This document shows positions 1 to 10,814 of a stretch of DNA of 64,000 nucleotides, piece after piece. The notes beneath the pieces were generated by a model. The model was not told the DNA's origin and did not search any database. It worked only from the letters and a program-made list of their open reading frames with translations. This DNA comes from Lepeophtheirus salmonis (Eukaryota > Arthropoda > Copepoda > Siphonostomatoida > Caligidae), in NCBI RefSeq assembly GCF_016086655.4, contig NC_092584.1, positions 14,497,907 to 14,561,906 of the forward strand, read 5' to 3'. Every line of letters starts with the position of its first letter. Position 1 is the stretch's first letter. The translations under genes and the position numbers were made by a program.

Positions 1-361
1 TGATTCTACTCTTCATCTATTTTTTTTTTTTTTTGTCTTTGTTCATATTGGCCAATAGATTTCCACTCTCGGCAATACATTTCACGATTTGAGAAGCACT
101 GCTCTAAGTATTAAACTAATATTTATCTGTTATTAATATTTCGGAGATATAAAAACAGATATACTAGGTACATTGAGCACTAGTTAGTTCTTATGAGTGA
201 AACACGAATCTAATATATTTATTTTTCCAATTGGATGTTATATATACCATATGGCAGGATTAAGAGGAGTTAATTAATACATTTAGTCTATCCAATTAAA
301 GAATACGCATATATATAGAAAATATTACTTGTAACGAGTCTGATACTTTTTTTAGTTAAAA

Positions 362-1067
362 CCAGGGCTGCAGAGTCAGCGTCGACCCATTTTTGGTGGA
401 GTTGGAAAATTTGTATCGACTCAAGCTCCAAAAATTATTATAATGTATATAAACAAAACTTATTTATAATCTAAGGCTTATATAGAGTATTCGTATAGTT
501 ATTTTCTAAGTGGTTATAAACTATAGATATTAAGCAATACAAATTTTAAAACTTATAAAGTTAAATAATTTATAAATCTACTTCACAAATTTCTAACATG
601 CTTTATAGTCCAAACAATCACAATTCTCAAACACTTCTAAAGTCTAAATTATTATTTTGGGTAGAGCATAGCCACTAGCCGTATTAGTTCATTAATTAGA
701 CTTGTGTCATCAGAGAAAAGTGTAACATTCCAGTAAGATGTTGTGTTTATTGTATATTATCCAAATCTTATAAATGTATGTAGAAACAATAGATAAATTT
801 TGATCCATTTTATTTCTTGTTCATTTAGTTAAATATCTTATATTCCAAATATTTTCTTTATACATAGCACAATTATTAACTAATAACTAGCTATACTTAT
901 AAATTAAATCTATATTTAAAGTATAAGGTAGACTTAAATGAGTCAATAGTACTTATATTGGCTATAAAACATATTATTAAAAAATTATATATTGGAGTCG
1001 TAACCGTTGACATTCAAAATACTGGAGTTTGAGTCGGATATTTTATGTACTGAATACACAGACCTGG
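362..1067. repeat. Short non-autonomous DNA element with imperfect inverted ends
   Basis: The left end reads CCAGGGCTGCAGAGTC. The right end, read on the other strand, begins CCAGGTCTGTGTA, so about 9 of the first 13 bases match. Just inside both ends are GAGTC/GTCGAC-type words, a pattern seen at the ends of short DNA elements in many animals. The interior (420-1000) is AT-rich and has no coding signal. I could not define a clear target-site duplication, so the exact borders are uncertain. It may belong to a hAT or similar superfamily, but the family is not established from sequence alone. Confidence 0.45.
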
Positions 1068-1101
1068 TTACAACCTGGTTACAACAAAAGGTTACAACAA
1101 A
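1063..1101. repeat. Short tandem repeat at an element edge
   Basis: The word GGTTACAACA or a close variant occurs three times in a row across the right end of the preceding element. It looks like a small local duplication. No function is implied. Confidence 0.6.
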
Positions 1102-1158
1102 AATAAATATTTTTATTTTCTAAAGATGTTAACATTATTATTAAGGAGGGAACATCTA

Positions 1159-2014
1159 CTAGGTATGCGCCTATGAAATGAAACTTTCGGCTATTGGTCC
1201 CTAGGTGTCGCCATTTAGACATTATATATAGGTCCAAAAATCTAAATGCTTATTTCAACATGTGTCAACGGTATTTAAATCATTGTTTGTATAGTTTCAT
1301 TCATCAACGCACTTTTTTCGCTCGTAAAAATGTTTAATTTTGTGCCTACAAAGTAGTATGTACGTACATCATTGATATTCACTTACCAATTGAAGAAAAC
1401 ACTTCTCAAGCACATCAAATCCTTGTGGAAGCTTACCGTGGACATGCTCCAAGCAGAGCACAGTGCTTCAGGTGGTTTGAAAAATTCCAAAATTGTCATT
1501 TTGACGTGAGAAATGAAGATGAAAGAAATTAACACTGGGTGTGTTCACGGCCAAGTGTGGTGTCATATGGTATGCCCTTGTACAACCCGCCAAAAAGACC
1601 CAAAATATGAAGCCAGGCAACACAAGGTAATTTTCCTTGATGACAACGCACCACCGCATAGCTCTGTAGCCACACACCAGCTTGTTGAATCGCACAATTG
1701 GGAGCCTCTTGCTCATGCGGCTTACTCACCTGACCTGGTGCCTTCCGATTATCACTTGTTTGCATCGATGGGCCAAGCACTCAATGATTTAAGCTTCTAT
1801 TCTCACGTTGAAGCCAAAAAATGGATCGATTGGCTGGTTTGCAGCCAAAGACAAGCAATTTTTTTTTTGGAAAGGCATCCATAAATTCCCTGAAAGATGG
1901 GGGAAATGTATGGCTAACGATGGTGCATACTTTAAAAATTAAATTGTGACCATTTTTTCACAATAAACGTCCAAAAATGTTTTAAAAAGTATCTTTTCAT
2001 ACGCACATACCTGG
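1159..2014 (+). mobile_element. Internally deleted mariner element with both ends
   Basis: The left end reads CTAGGTATGCGCCTATGAAA. The right end, read on the minus strand, reads CCAGGTATGTGCGTATGAAA. These terminal inverted repeats match at about 17 of 20 positions. Each end is flanked by TA (1157-1158 and 2015-2016), the target duplication expected of Tc1/mariner elements. The 856 bp length is well below the usual 1.3 kb of mariner, and the missing part is the middle of the transposase. It cannot make active transposase, but the intact ends mean it could have been mobilised in trans. Confidence 0.85.
1392..1942 (+). pseudogene. Mariner (DD34D) transposase, internally deleted
   Basis: The frame from 1392 encodes the N-terminal DNA-binding part (AHQILVEAYRGHAPS, then CFRWFEKF), typical of mariner. 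After a stop, the frame from 1513 carries the C-terminal catalytic part: VIFLDDNAPPHSS with the second catalytic Asp, then YSPDLVPSDYHLF with the third Asp, then VEAKKWIDW. A run of T at about 1860-1868 breaks the frame. The true tail (FPERWGKCMANDGAYF, stop at 1940-1942) is in the next frame. The first catalytic Asp region and everything around it are absent. This is a dead copy, disabled by an internal deletion plus at least two frame breaks. Confidence 0.88.
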
Positions 2015-3216
2015 TAAGTATAAAATGCGTGCGCTCATGAATAATTAGGCGTCGGCTGAAAGACAAATCTTAATTTAATAATATACAAGATAACTCCCCA
2101 AAAAATCCTCAATATTACTCTCCTTTTTTCATGAGCATACTCACACGTAGCTACTCAATACTTATGAATATTCTTCGAAAATAAGTCATCACAAAAAAAC
2201 CTTCAAAATTACCGATGGTTTTTAATGGATCAAACAAAAGGTATAGTGGACATTAAAATATCTGTAAATCTATTATCTTGAAAAGTTTGTTATCAATCTT
2301 TTGAAGCAAAGTACATGAAGGGTAACCCATTTCTAACATGTAGATATACAGTATTTATAGATTTGTAAAAAATATAAACTACCTCTATGTATATGAAAAA
2401 AAAAAAAATTAAAAATTTATCGTAATGAATAGGTTACAAACAAAAATTAATTCAATATTTATTTTCCCTTAAAATTTTTCAAGGTATTACTGTAATATGC
2501 ATTTAGAAGACAGGTCAACCCTGATGAATGATTTTGATCCCTAACTCCCTTAACAAATAAGAAGCCTTAGCAACGTAATTTAATCTAATAGTACATGGTA
2601 GATAGTTCTACACATAAAAGGATCAATAGATATTATACATTTCTTTGTACGTACATGTATCCGGAGATTTCATTTCCTAATGTCAATTTCCCAAGGATTA
2701 CATTAAATCGTTTAATAAAATATAAATAAGAGGATTTAAGATAATATTAATATTACAATGAGTCAAAACAAAAAAAAACACATCCACATAAAGAGAAATT
2801 CATTCGTCAGTGCCTGACTTTAAGGATGATCAGATAAACCTTAAAATTTTATCTATTAGGCTGTCCCGTTTCGGGCTTAATATGTTTTCCTTTATACAAA
2901 GGCATCTTCTACTAGACACAATAAAAAAAATTACTCTAACTAAGTTTGAGGATTTTTATGCAGTTTTTGGCATGATAAAAGCCACTATATTTTGAAATAC
3001 TTGTATTTTGAGCCCTCATATAGCGTGGCAAATAATAGCTTTCGTATTTTATTAGTATTTTGTATTATCACCCGGCATAAAAAACCTTTTCTGTTAGGGC
3101 AGTAAAAAAACTTATCTGGCAAAGTTTGAGAAAAAGGGTATTTTGAGACCTCATATAACGTCTCAAATAATACCTTTAATAAAAATAAATCTATTATTTT
3201 AGCAGTCGGTGTCTTT

Positions 3217-3640
3217 AGTAATGTGTATCTTTTGTTCTATAAGTGTAATCGGTTTACATTAGATGGCGTAAGAAAGAATAGATTTCGCACTAAATACTTC
3301 TGGGACAGATTTGTAATAATATGACTCGTCATTGTTTGAGGGCGAGTCAAAAGTGGATACCAGCATATAGAAATACACCATATATTAGGGTTTCTCTTTG
3401 AAGAAGGCGAGAACGCAGGACAGTCAATTAAAAATGTGAATAGTGTTTGTTGTCCTGATGCTGTAACAGGCAATCACATGATATTTTGGTTTAGTAAAAT
3501 TCCGTTTCGGTAATTCTGATGTCAAAGATGCGCCATGTTCTGGAAGGCCAATTGTTGAGAATGTGGATAAAGTAATGGAAATCGTGGAGTCGAACCGTCA
3601 TGTAAGCAATGTTTTCATTAATGGAAAAAATATACCCTTT
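3217..3640 (+). pseudogene. Mariner transposase N-terminal fragment, copy 1 of 3
   Basis: Despite frame breaks, the plus strand encodes NSDVKDAPCSGRPIVENV followed by DKVMEIVESNRHVSN. This is the linker between the two helix-turn-helix units of the SETMAR-like branch of mariner transposases. Upstream there is a degraded first helix-turn-helix beginning near the in-frame words for MDTS. Homology stops shortly after the second helix-turn-helix, at about 3640, and no catalytic domain from this family follows. Related pieces with the same stopping point lie at 15590-15955 and 19250-19645. It sits inside the 2859-4344 element. Confidence 0.75.
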
Positions 3641-3799
3641 TTAAAGAAAATATTTTTCTTTTTACTACACCGATTATGATACTATGAGTCAAAAATTTTA
3701 ACTTTTATAACTTTTAATATAGGTAACTGGGGTAAATTAAGACAATATTTGAAAGAGACGGTTATTTGAAAAATGTGCTACCTTGGGCCGGGGAAAAAT

Positions 3800-4120
3800 T
3801 CAGGACAACTTTGTTTTCACTCAAAATGGAGCTCCTTGTAATCTCACCGCTGAGGTTAAGGCATTCCTGAGAGACAACTTTCTGGACTAGAGGAACCTCA
3901 ACATGTAGCCGCCGCCTCTCCAGACACGAACCCCTTGGACTACTATAGGTATGCACTTCTAGAGGAGATGGTGTGTCCTATTTCTCAAAGGAGTTTCTAG
4001 TCTCTACAGTCTTACATCCAGAATGATTGGACCAAGGTCGAGTCTAACTATATAGTCAAGGCCTTCAAAGGGTTAAGTCCTCTTATTGAGGGATTTATTA
4101 GTGGAGGGCTCACATATTGA
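3800..4120 (+). pseudogene. DD37D-like transposase C-terminal remnant
   Basis: The frame near 3807 reads FVFTQNGAPCNLTAEVKAFL, matching the strand around the second catalytic residue of DD37D-type transposases. The usual Asp in that motif is Asn here. About 35 codons later, in a shifted frame, PPPSPDTNPLDYY-like codons give the third Asp motif, and the tail ends at a TGA at 4118-4120. Several stops and frameshifts make it non-functional. It appears to be the transposase belonging to the 2859-4344 ends, although I cannot exclude a separate insertion. Confidence 0.65.
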
Positions 4121-4769
4121 ATAAAAGTTGTGCTGAGCACTATTTTTATATGATTTTGCTAAATAAATGTCCTCAGAAAACCTCTCGTTTAAATATCCTA
4201 TCCATTTGTTTTCCAAAATTAAAATGACCACACCACAGATGATTTGAGAGGCCTGTCACTTTGGCAACGTATTTTTTTTATTGTACTCAGCAAAAAAGGT
4301 ATTTGTACAAGGGAAGAAAACATATAGCCGAAAACGAGACAGCCTAACGTGTATTTATCTATATAATAGGTAATGGGAAGAAGAGGATTAAAGTCGTGAC
4401 TACATGGAGTATATCATCAACATGATCATGAGAAACTACTACCTTACGTACATTGCGGCCATGAAGAGTATTACATATACTTATACATTAGATTAAAACC
4501 AGACTAGCGTGAAATTTATAAATATATACATTAAATAATAACATCTATTAATTATATAATATAATATATATAAGTATAGTCAGAGAAAGATTGAATCTCT
4601 GTTCCCCTCTCCTCAAATATATTTATGTTTATGTGTAGTATATATTATGTACATTGTACAGCCCCTCAATTCTTTAAATGAATTGTATGTATGACGTCTG
4701 AATTAGTGATAAACGGATCCCTTAAATTGTAGTTCCGGGTTCTACGTATAGATAGGACATATCTCCCTT

Positions 4770-4885
4770 TCTTGGATTTTGGTCAGTTTGAATATTTAGA
4801 CGTAAATATTCTAGTACTTTTCGGTTACTTTGGGAACTTTCGGATCCAGATCCGAAAACAAAATTAGATTGATACTTGTCTCACA
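4770..4885. repeat. Dispersed repeat shared with 43090-43190
   Basis: Both places contain CTTTCGGATCCAGATCCGAA, preceded by a GGTTAC/GGTACC-like word and followed by AATTAGAT. The core GGATCCAGATCC is nearly palindromic. The two copies lie in the same orientation about 38 kb apart. The element type is unknown. Confidence 0.6.
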
Positions 4886-4999
4886 AAACTTCGTCCCTTT
4901 ATAAAATAGGATCCGGATTACGTCTACATTTTTACTGATTATTGATTACGAAACAATGAATATCCAATTTTATTACTGGGTGTAGGGCAATTGCCTGAA

Positions 5000-5280
5000 A
5001 TTTGTTGTCAACAGTTGATATTTCTCCATTTTTTCTCATTATTAATGTTCTGAACATTGATTGGTTGAGTTATAATAATTTTTTTAATCTGTGAACACTC
5101 CTCAACACTTATTAAAGTGTTTATTCTATAATTTCCAAGAATTGGCTAACTACTAACTGATTTGTGGCCTTTTTTATCCTATTTCTTTTTGAAAAAAGGT
5201 TGTGTTAAATATACCAGGTAACATTGTGTCTTCTAACGGTTCCCTGTTCTTAACGCTTCATAATCTAAATTTTCTGAGTA
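5000..5280. repeat. Dispersed repeat family with GTTCTGAACATTGATT, copy 1
   Basis: Recognisable marker words in order are TTGTTGTCAACAGTTGAT, GTTCTGAACATTGATT, CTAACTACTAACTGATTTG, TGGCCTTTTTT and AAGGTTG. The same order recurs near 12190-12580 and, in part, near 26095-26215, 28975-29110 and 63424-63665. The copies carry no coding frame. The element class is not clear; it could be a non-autonomous DNA element or a SINE without a recognisable tRNA head. Confidence 0.6.
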
Positions 5281-5749
5281 GGTTCCTCTATTAAGCTGGA
5301 GATTTGTCTCTTTCTTAACCAATTTTCTTTATAAATAGATCTACGTACTACCAGGGACGATAAAGAAGGGGTAGATACAGGTCCGCCATATTATTATAAG
5401 TGAGTTAGTTGGCAACCTACGCTAGAACTCCAGAGGCGTGGCAATGAAATCCCTTTAAATTAAGTAATTCTCATTTTAGGATAGTGAATTTTATAATTTG
5501 ATTAGCAGGGAGGAGGGGGTGTTGGGTAAAAAGCCACGGGCTTCAACTACTTTTATCCTATAAGTAGGAAAGAAGGAGAGCATGCAGTATATGAATGATA
5601 ACGAAGTTTTGGAAATCATAAGCGTTTTTGGTGTATAAGTAAAAAAGAAACAAAAAATCAACATGTTAACAGTGGTAATTTGATAAATTTTTGATATGAG
5701 AGCATTTTAACTGTCATGAAGTCTCATTATATTAGCTGCATGATACACT

Positions 5750-5905
5750 GAGAGGACGGAAATACATACAAATATAACAAGGAATGTCTCAGATGTCGAT
5801 CCTCAATTCTACACCGAGCCAAACAAGGACTTGCACTTATAACTTCTGCAAAATACTTAGTGTTAGTCTCTGGCTTTCATGAACATACGCTTATTCTACT
5901 ATAAT
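5750..5905. repeat. Fragment of an approx. 270 bp dispersed repeat family
   Basis: The words GATCCTCAATTCTACACCGA, AACAAGGACTTGCACTTATAA and CATGAACATACG match, in order, the right halves of copies at 55640-55905 and 60290-60540. The left half is missing or diverged here. No coding content is seen. Confidence 0.5.
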
Positions 5906-6193
5906 ATTCTTTACTCGACGATTGAAGAATATTGAGATTCAGGAAATAAAAAATATTGCTCAGTTTGTCAAAAAATTGTACGTTACACAATTTTTAAGAT
6001 TTACTACCCTGATGATGACACTTTATTCTTTTGGGTTAATTACTACAAATTTGTGCTTCATGAACTCGTTTTGTTACGCAAATTGAAAAACAGTTTTGGG
6101 ATACTTGCTTATCTCAGTTTATTGGGTTACAAACCGATTTGACCCGAGATACATGACATCACTACTCTGAATGTTGGAATATTACTATACATA

Positions 6194-6898
6194 TTAGTGA
6201 TGGGGTGATTAGTTGAATCGGAGACTCAAGTGTTTCTTCTGGAATCGGAATCCGGAAAATCATGCTGAATTGCAATTCCAGTTCTTATTTAGTACAGGCA
6301 TTTAAATATTTTTTTACTTTTCTATGTTATGTATATAAAAAAACCAAAAATAAGAAATTTTTGCTTTTACTAGAAAATTCGATTTTTAATTAAAAATTTC
6401 AAATTTTATTTCCCAAAAATTTAATTTTCTCTCAATATCTATAGCTCTATAAATTTTTCTCCAAGAAATTAATTATTTGATTTTTTTAGAAAAAATTTAA
6501 GAAAAATTGGATTTTTGAAATTTTTTGCCCAGAAAAAAAATATTTTTTTTCAAAACAGCTGGAGATTTGTAAAATTTATTTTCAAAAATTTTATTTTTTG
6601 AAATTGTCTCTTAAAAAATTTAAAATTTGAAATGTTTTTCCAAAAAAATTAATATCAGTTGTGGATTTAAAAAAAAAAAATTTAATATCAAATTGTTTAA
6701 TTTATTTTTTTCCAAAAAAAGTAATATTTGAAATTCAATTTTGAATATTTTGTATTGTTGTTCAAAAAATTCCAAAAACCAAGCCTGGGTTCTCGTCCCA
6801 AATAACCCTTGATAGCAAAATCGTATTTTTTAACTATAATTAAAAACATTAAAGAATCGGAATCGGCATCCAGAATTTTTTTCAAACCGTCTCATCAC
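6194..6898. repeat. Composite inverted-repeat element rich in A/T runs
   Basis: The left edge reads TAGTGATGGGGTGATTAG, with GAATCGGA just inside. The right edge, read on the minus strand, begins TTTGTGATGAGACGG, with GATTCCGATTC just inside. The outer 100 bp resemble material at 30385-30470 and, inverted, at 37855-37920, which share ACCCTTGA and GAATCGGAATCGG words. The interior (about 6295-6800) is a copy of the A/T-run element family described at 54562-54997, so it appears to be one element inside another. Confidence 0.5.
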
Positions 6899-7214
6899 AA
6901 ATATATACATATAGTACACATAATATATACTAGATCCTTATTTAAAGTATAAGGGGGCGTATATGTACAGATATAAAAAGGATCCACAATATATGTAATG
7001 TATGCGTGTATACATGCATGAAAACAACAAAGTTTGATCCCCTTCCCCCTCTCTACATTGCACCGCTTATTCACCCTTCTATCAACGATTGTATGTATTT
7101 AAATAAACAGTAGTGTACTCATTGGTACACAGAATAAATTACATCATAGTTTTTTTATAATAAGTAAGAGGTTCCGCGATTTATAATTCACTAATAAAGT
7201 TAAGGGCTTTCCCA

Positions 7215-7625
7215 TGAGGTGGGCTGGAGGGGCTGCAGTTTAAAATATTTAGCTTTTTACTAGAATTTTTTTTGTCTTTGGGGCAAATTATGGGGCAAAG
7301 CAAAAAATTAATCATTGGATTTTTTTTTCTATAGATATGAATTTTTCATTTTTTTTTTTCCGAAAAAAATTAATATTTGAAATTTTTTTGAATAGCTGTG
7401 GATTTTCAATTTGTTTTTCTTCAAAAAATAAAATATTTGAAATGTTTATGAAAAAATTTAATTTTCTGTGAATGGCTATGAATTTTTGAAAAAAAATAAA
7501 CCTGTAAAATTTAATTTTCTTTGAAAAACTAGTTATTTTATAATATTTTTTCAATGGGTATTTATTTGAGAATTTTTTTTCCAAAAAAGTGGATTATTTT
7601 GATTTTCTCCCCTTCCATTTAAGTC
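7215..7625. repeat. A/T-run element family, copy near 7.4 kb
   Basis: The left edge has the GC-rich block GGTGGGCTGGAGGGGCTGCA, then the conserved words TTTTTACTAGAATTTT. The body repeats units built from GGATTTTTGAAATTTTTTCC and AAAAAATTTAATTTTC. The right edge ends near a run of C-rich words at about 7605-7630. The same order is seen at 21880-22315. The frames inside are chance frames made of Lys, Phe, Asn and Ile codons. Confidence 0.6.
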
Positions 7626-7754
7626 TCCCCCGAAATATATGTTCGTGCATAAGTTCCTAATTAGTTCCTTAGTTCCAGAGATAAGGGTAATGTTGTCCCA
7701 GTACTTACTTATGTAGACAATCCAGTCTTTAAAGTGGTCCTACAAGTCCTGGGG

Positions 7755-7965
7755 GCCGGTCCTTAAGAATGTGGTTCTTTCGGACTGTCGTTACAAGAAC
7801 TGATTTATAAATAAAAAAGTTGAGTGATGTCATCAAGGACCGAACTTTATATGTTTTAGGAGTTATGTGCAGGATTGAACTGGACCGTGAACTGGACGGG
7901 ACTGTAGTCTTCTTCAGTTCTAAATAAGGAATGATATGACACTAGATATAGGGATATAACACTAG
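7755..7965. repeat. Dispersed repeat with GGTCC/GGACC words, copy 1
   Basis: Marker words are GGCCGGTCCTTAAG, TTTCGGACTGTC, GTTGAGTGATGTCATCAAGG and GACCGAACTTTAT. The same set recurs at 9735-9850, 12712-12800 and 20843-21058, the last inverted in part. It has no coding content and is probably a short non-autonomous element. Confidence 0.6.
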
Positions 7966-8590
7966 CAAAATGAAATTGATGGTAAAGTAAGAGTCTAGTT
8001 CAACTTTGACACCTTTTTTAAGGGAAAACAATTTATTTGATTTGAGTATTATAAATGCAATATGTACTCAACATCTAACCCCTTCTTTAAAAAAAAAAAC
8101 TTTGATGCATATGGCACTAATACAAAATATATGTACATTTATACTGTACAATGTAGAATATAATTATGTCATTTATAAATTGTCTCAATTCATTTAATTG
8201 AATGTCAATTCGTATCAAGAGAATATGTAACATTTCTTTTGATAAATTTGTAAAAATAACATGCGAAGCAAATATTTTCATGTTGTATAAATTTATTTGT
8301 ATGTATATTAAATCAAAATAAAGACAACATCTTAAAAAATAGAATTCATGTGATAAAACAACTTTCATTTTATATAAATAGGTTTGTAGTAAATAAGAGG
8401 CAGTTTCTCTAGTTCTCCACAAAACAAAGAAAACACAAAAAAAAATCAAAATAGATTTATTTTTCAAGGTAATCTGTTTTCAGCCCTTGATAAATGGGAT
8501 TTCTTCTAACTTTACTAAACACTCCATTGAAACTTATTTACAACACGGTTTTTGCTCACCAATGTCAAATGAAGGTTGAATAAAAAAAAA
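7966..8590. other. AT-rich spacer, nothing recognised
   Basis: A 116-codon minus-strand frame (8117-8467) begins with a hydrophobic stretch after Met, but its codons are dominated by those expected in AT-rich DNA. It has no recognisable domain, and no splice or neighbour support. I treat it as a chance frame. Confidence 0.4.
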
Positions 8591-8599
8591 TATTATTCA

Positions 8600-9290
8600 A
8601 TATAATCGCGTTTGGCGTTGGTAACGGCCTCGATTCGAGACGAAAGTAGGAGCAGGTCCTGCTGACAATCTTCTTTTTTTTAGCAAATAATAAAATTCCT
8701 CCCAGATTCTGGACATTTTTTTGTTACGGAAGGATCTCTTGCTGTGTCGTTCAACTGCACTTCATATAAAGGAACCCATGGGATTGAGATCCTGTGAGTT
8801 TGGAGGCCAAACATAGGGTTCAACAATGTAAAAAAAATCATGGAGTATAATCTCCTAATCAGCTCCAGACTCTTCCATTTCTTTCCTGACTCTTCAGACA
8901 AAGGATTTCTCTAGGGTTAAGCAGTTACAATCTCCAAATTGTTTTATTTGGCGTGGATTGCAACAAGGGCACTCTCCCATTTCCACGATCGTGGAATAAA
9001 AATTTCGTTGATTGATTCCATTTTTTTTATTGACGCCAAACACTTAAAGCTAACCACAAAAAAAAGTCCTATCTGCTCATGAGCTCAAAGTTTGTTTTTG
9101 AATAACATCCAGACACTGTAATATCCGATATACCTTTCTTTTTGAAAAGCTACAATATCTCCTAGCTCACAACTTTTCGGTCTACGATCAATCAGTGACA
9201 CTTTGTGGGTTTTCTTTACCATTTCTGAAATCGTCACTTCATTTAGTCGACGACTGCAATACTCGTCACTGCAGCATAATCCAGTTCATC
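8600..9290 (-). pseudogene. Tc1/mariner-type transposase relic, minus strand
   Basis: On the minus strand, at about 8770-8815, the frame gives YVWPPNSQDLNPMGS, the signature around the third catalytic Asp of IS630/Tc1/mariner transposases (usually WPPNSPDLNPMD). The final Asp of the motif is Gly here. Downstream on that strand there is a degraded C-terminal tail to about 8600. Upstream, at about 9150-9290, a frame with RRLNEVTISEMVKK and SLIVDRK looks like the end of the DNA-binding domain. Between them the reading frame is broken repeatedly. No clear terminal inverted repeats were found. Confidence 0.55.
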
Positions 9291-9734
9291 TTTTTTATAT
9301 TGGTTGGGTAGTGGCCTTTCAAAGAAAAGTATTGTATCGCATAACCATGGCCAATTTCCTGCATTTTCACAAAATTACTGATAATGTTGACTATTGATGG
9401 TTGTAAAACAAAAACTAAAAACTATAGTGACTTCCAACTATAAACATATGTTTTATAGATTGTATAATTTCTTATTATGATTTTACTTAAAACAACTACC
9501 GCCATCTCTTTTCTCCGGCCGAGTATTTTGTAACTCCCCTTGTATGTACAGGGTTATATTTCCCGGGATCCCGTTTTTTCGGTATTCTTTATAAATATAT
9601 CTATCAGTATTTTAATGGAAATCTCGTTTTTAATTATTCAATAATGTAAGCTTCAATTAATTACATAACTCATTAGTTAAAGGTTAAATACACATTAAAC
9701 AATCACTCCACTGTAGGATACTTGGAAACTGATC

Positions 9735-9850
9735 TTACAGACAGTCGGTCCTTCGGACTGACATTAATAGAAGTGATTAAAAAAGAAGAAATAAAGTTGA
9801 GTGACGTCATCAAGGACTAAACTTTATATGGTATAGGTATGAAATATACT
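9735..9850. repeat. Dispersed repeat with GGTCC/GGACC words, copy 2
   Basis: It contains CAGTCGGTCCTTCGGACTG, a small hairpin-forming word, then GTTGAGTGACGTCATCAAGG and ACTAAACTTTATATGG, in the same order and orientation as the copy at 7755-7965. The shared part is about 110 bp. Confidence 0.65.
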
Positions 9851-10814
9851 AAACCTGACCACTACCATCCATGTCCCAATACGATAAATTAAGTCTCCCA
9901 AGCATTTGTCTTTCTTTATCAGTCCTTTAAATCAAATTTACTAAAGTAAAACAAATTATAAACTTTGATTTCTTGAATTTTTTGTTAGTACTTTGGGATG
10001 GAACACTAAAATATCATTTTTAGGCTTCGACGTTCAAAAAATAATAATTAGTTCCGTTCATTGAACGCACGTTGCATAGAACACCATTTAATTTTGCTTT
10101 CTGTACACAAGCCTGATAAATACGCGTATATATGATGTTTTTGGGGATATCATTTTTACAAAAATATATATATAAACCAATACGTGTACACGCACGATAG
10201 ATGTAGTAACCCGACTTTATTTCTTTTTTTTAAATCTTTTTATGTCCTATACGTAATAAACCATATTTAAATATGGCACATTGATACAAACAAGTTTATC
10301 GACCAATGTATGTTCATACTTATAAAAAGAAAATATGGAGTATGAATCCACCCTAAAAAACGTTATTAATGTATCAAATAAACTATTTGCCATATTTTGA
10401 ATATAATCCGTGTTTTTGAAGCAGTATGAGATGTTGCATTTGTCTCATACCTTTACAAAAAGTGTAACATTGATTATTGTAAGTTGCGTGAGTTGACTTT
10501 TATATTTTAGTTCCCGAAATTAAATAATTTGTAATTGTTTTGATGAAACACATAAAATGTGCTATAGAATTGTTAAAGGAAAATCAATTTTCGATAAGTA
10601 TGAATGAAGAACTTAAAAACCATCTACAATTTGTATTTTGAAAAATTTCAATATATTATCTTTAATTAAAAACTATTTAAGAATTTGCTTTATTTTTCAC
10701 CCATTCATATATTATGTAATGATGATTCTCTTAGAAAAAATCCTTCACGGCCCGAATTTAAAAAGATTTTTCGAAATTTGTTTTTATACAAAAGACAATT
10801 GAATGTAGAAAATA
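9851..10814. other. Spacer with one small shared repeat
   Basis: At 10000-10080 there is an inverted match to 61090-61160 centred on TTCCGTTCATTGAACG. Nothing else is recognised in this interval. Confidence 0.45.

Larger units (their letters stand above)
2859..4344 (+). mobile_element. Tc1/mariner-type element with GGCTGTCCCGTTT ends
   Basis: The left end GGCTGTCCCGTTTCGG is mirrored at the right as CCGAAAACGAGACAGCC. TA lies outside both ends (2857-2858 and 4345-4346). The 1.49 kb between them is near full length for the superfamily. It contains a degraded transposase C-terminal part (about 3800-4120) in the plus direction. It also contains an unrelated mariner start (3217-3640) and an internal duplicated segment near 3000-3190, so this is a composite rather than one clean element. 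Confidence 0.75.
4345..6190. other. Mostly non-coding, with three dispersed repeat copies
   Basis: No coding signal is visible. The stretch holds a repeat shared with 43090-43190 (4770-4885), a copy of the GTTCTGAACATTGATT family (about 5000-5280) and a fragment of the family that ends in ATGAGCACAC-type words (5750-5905). The remaining bases are AT-rich spacer in which I recognise nothing. Confidence 0.5.

Noticed and set aside
7312..7584. Minus-strand frames rich in Lys, Phe, Asn and Ile within A/T-run elements, for example 7312-7584 and 21855-22052.
   Set aside because: They are translations of AAATTT-type repeats and are not conserved between copies.
8117..8467. A 116-codon minus-strand frame with a hydrophobic start that could be a secreted protein.
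   Set aside because: The codons follow AT-rich base composition, there is no recognisable domain, and a chance frame of this length is not surprising in 64 kb of this composition.
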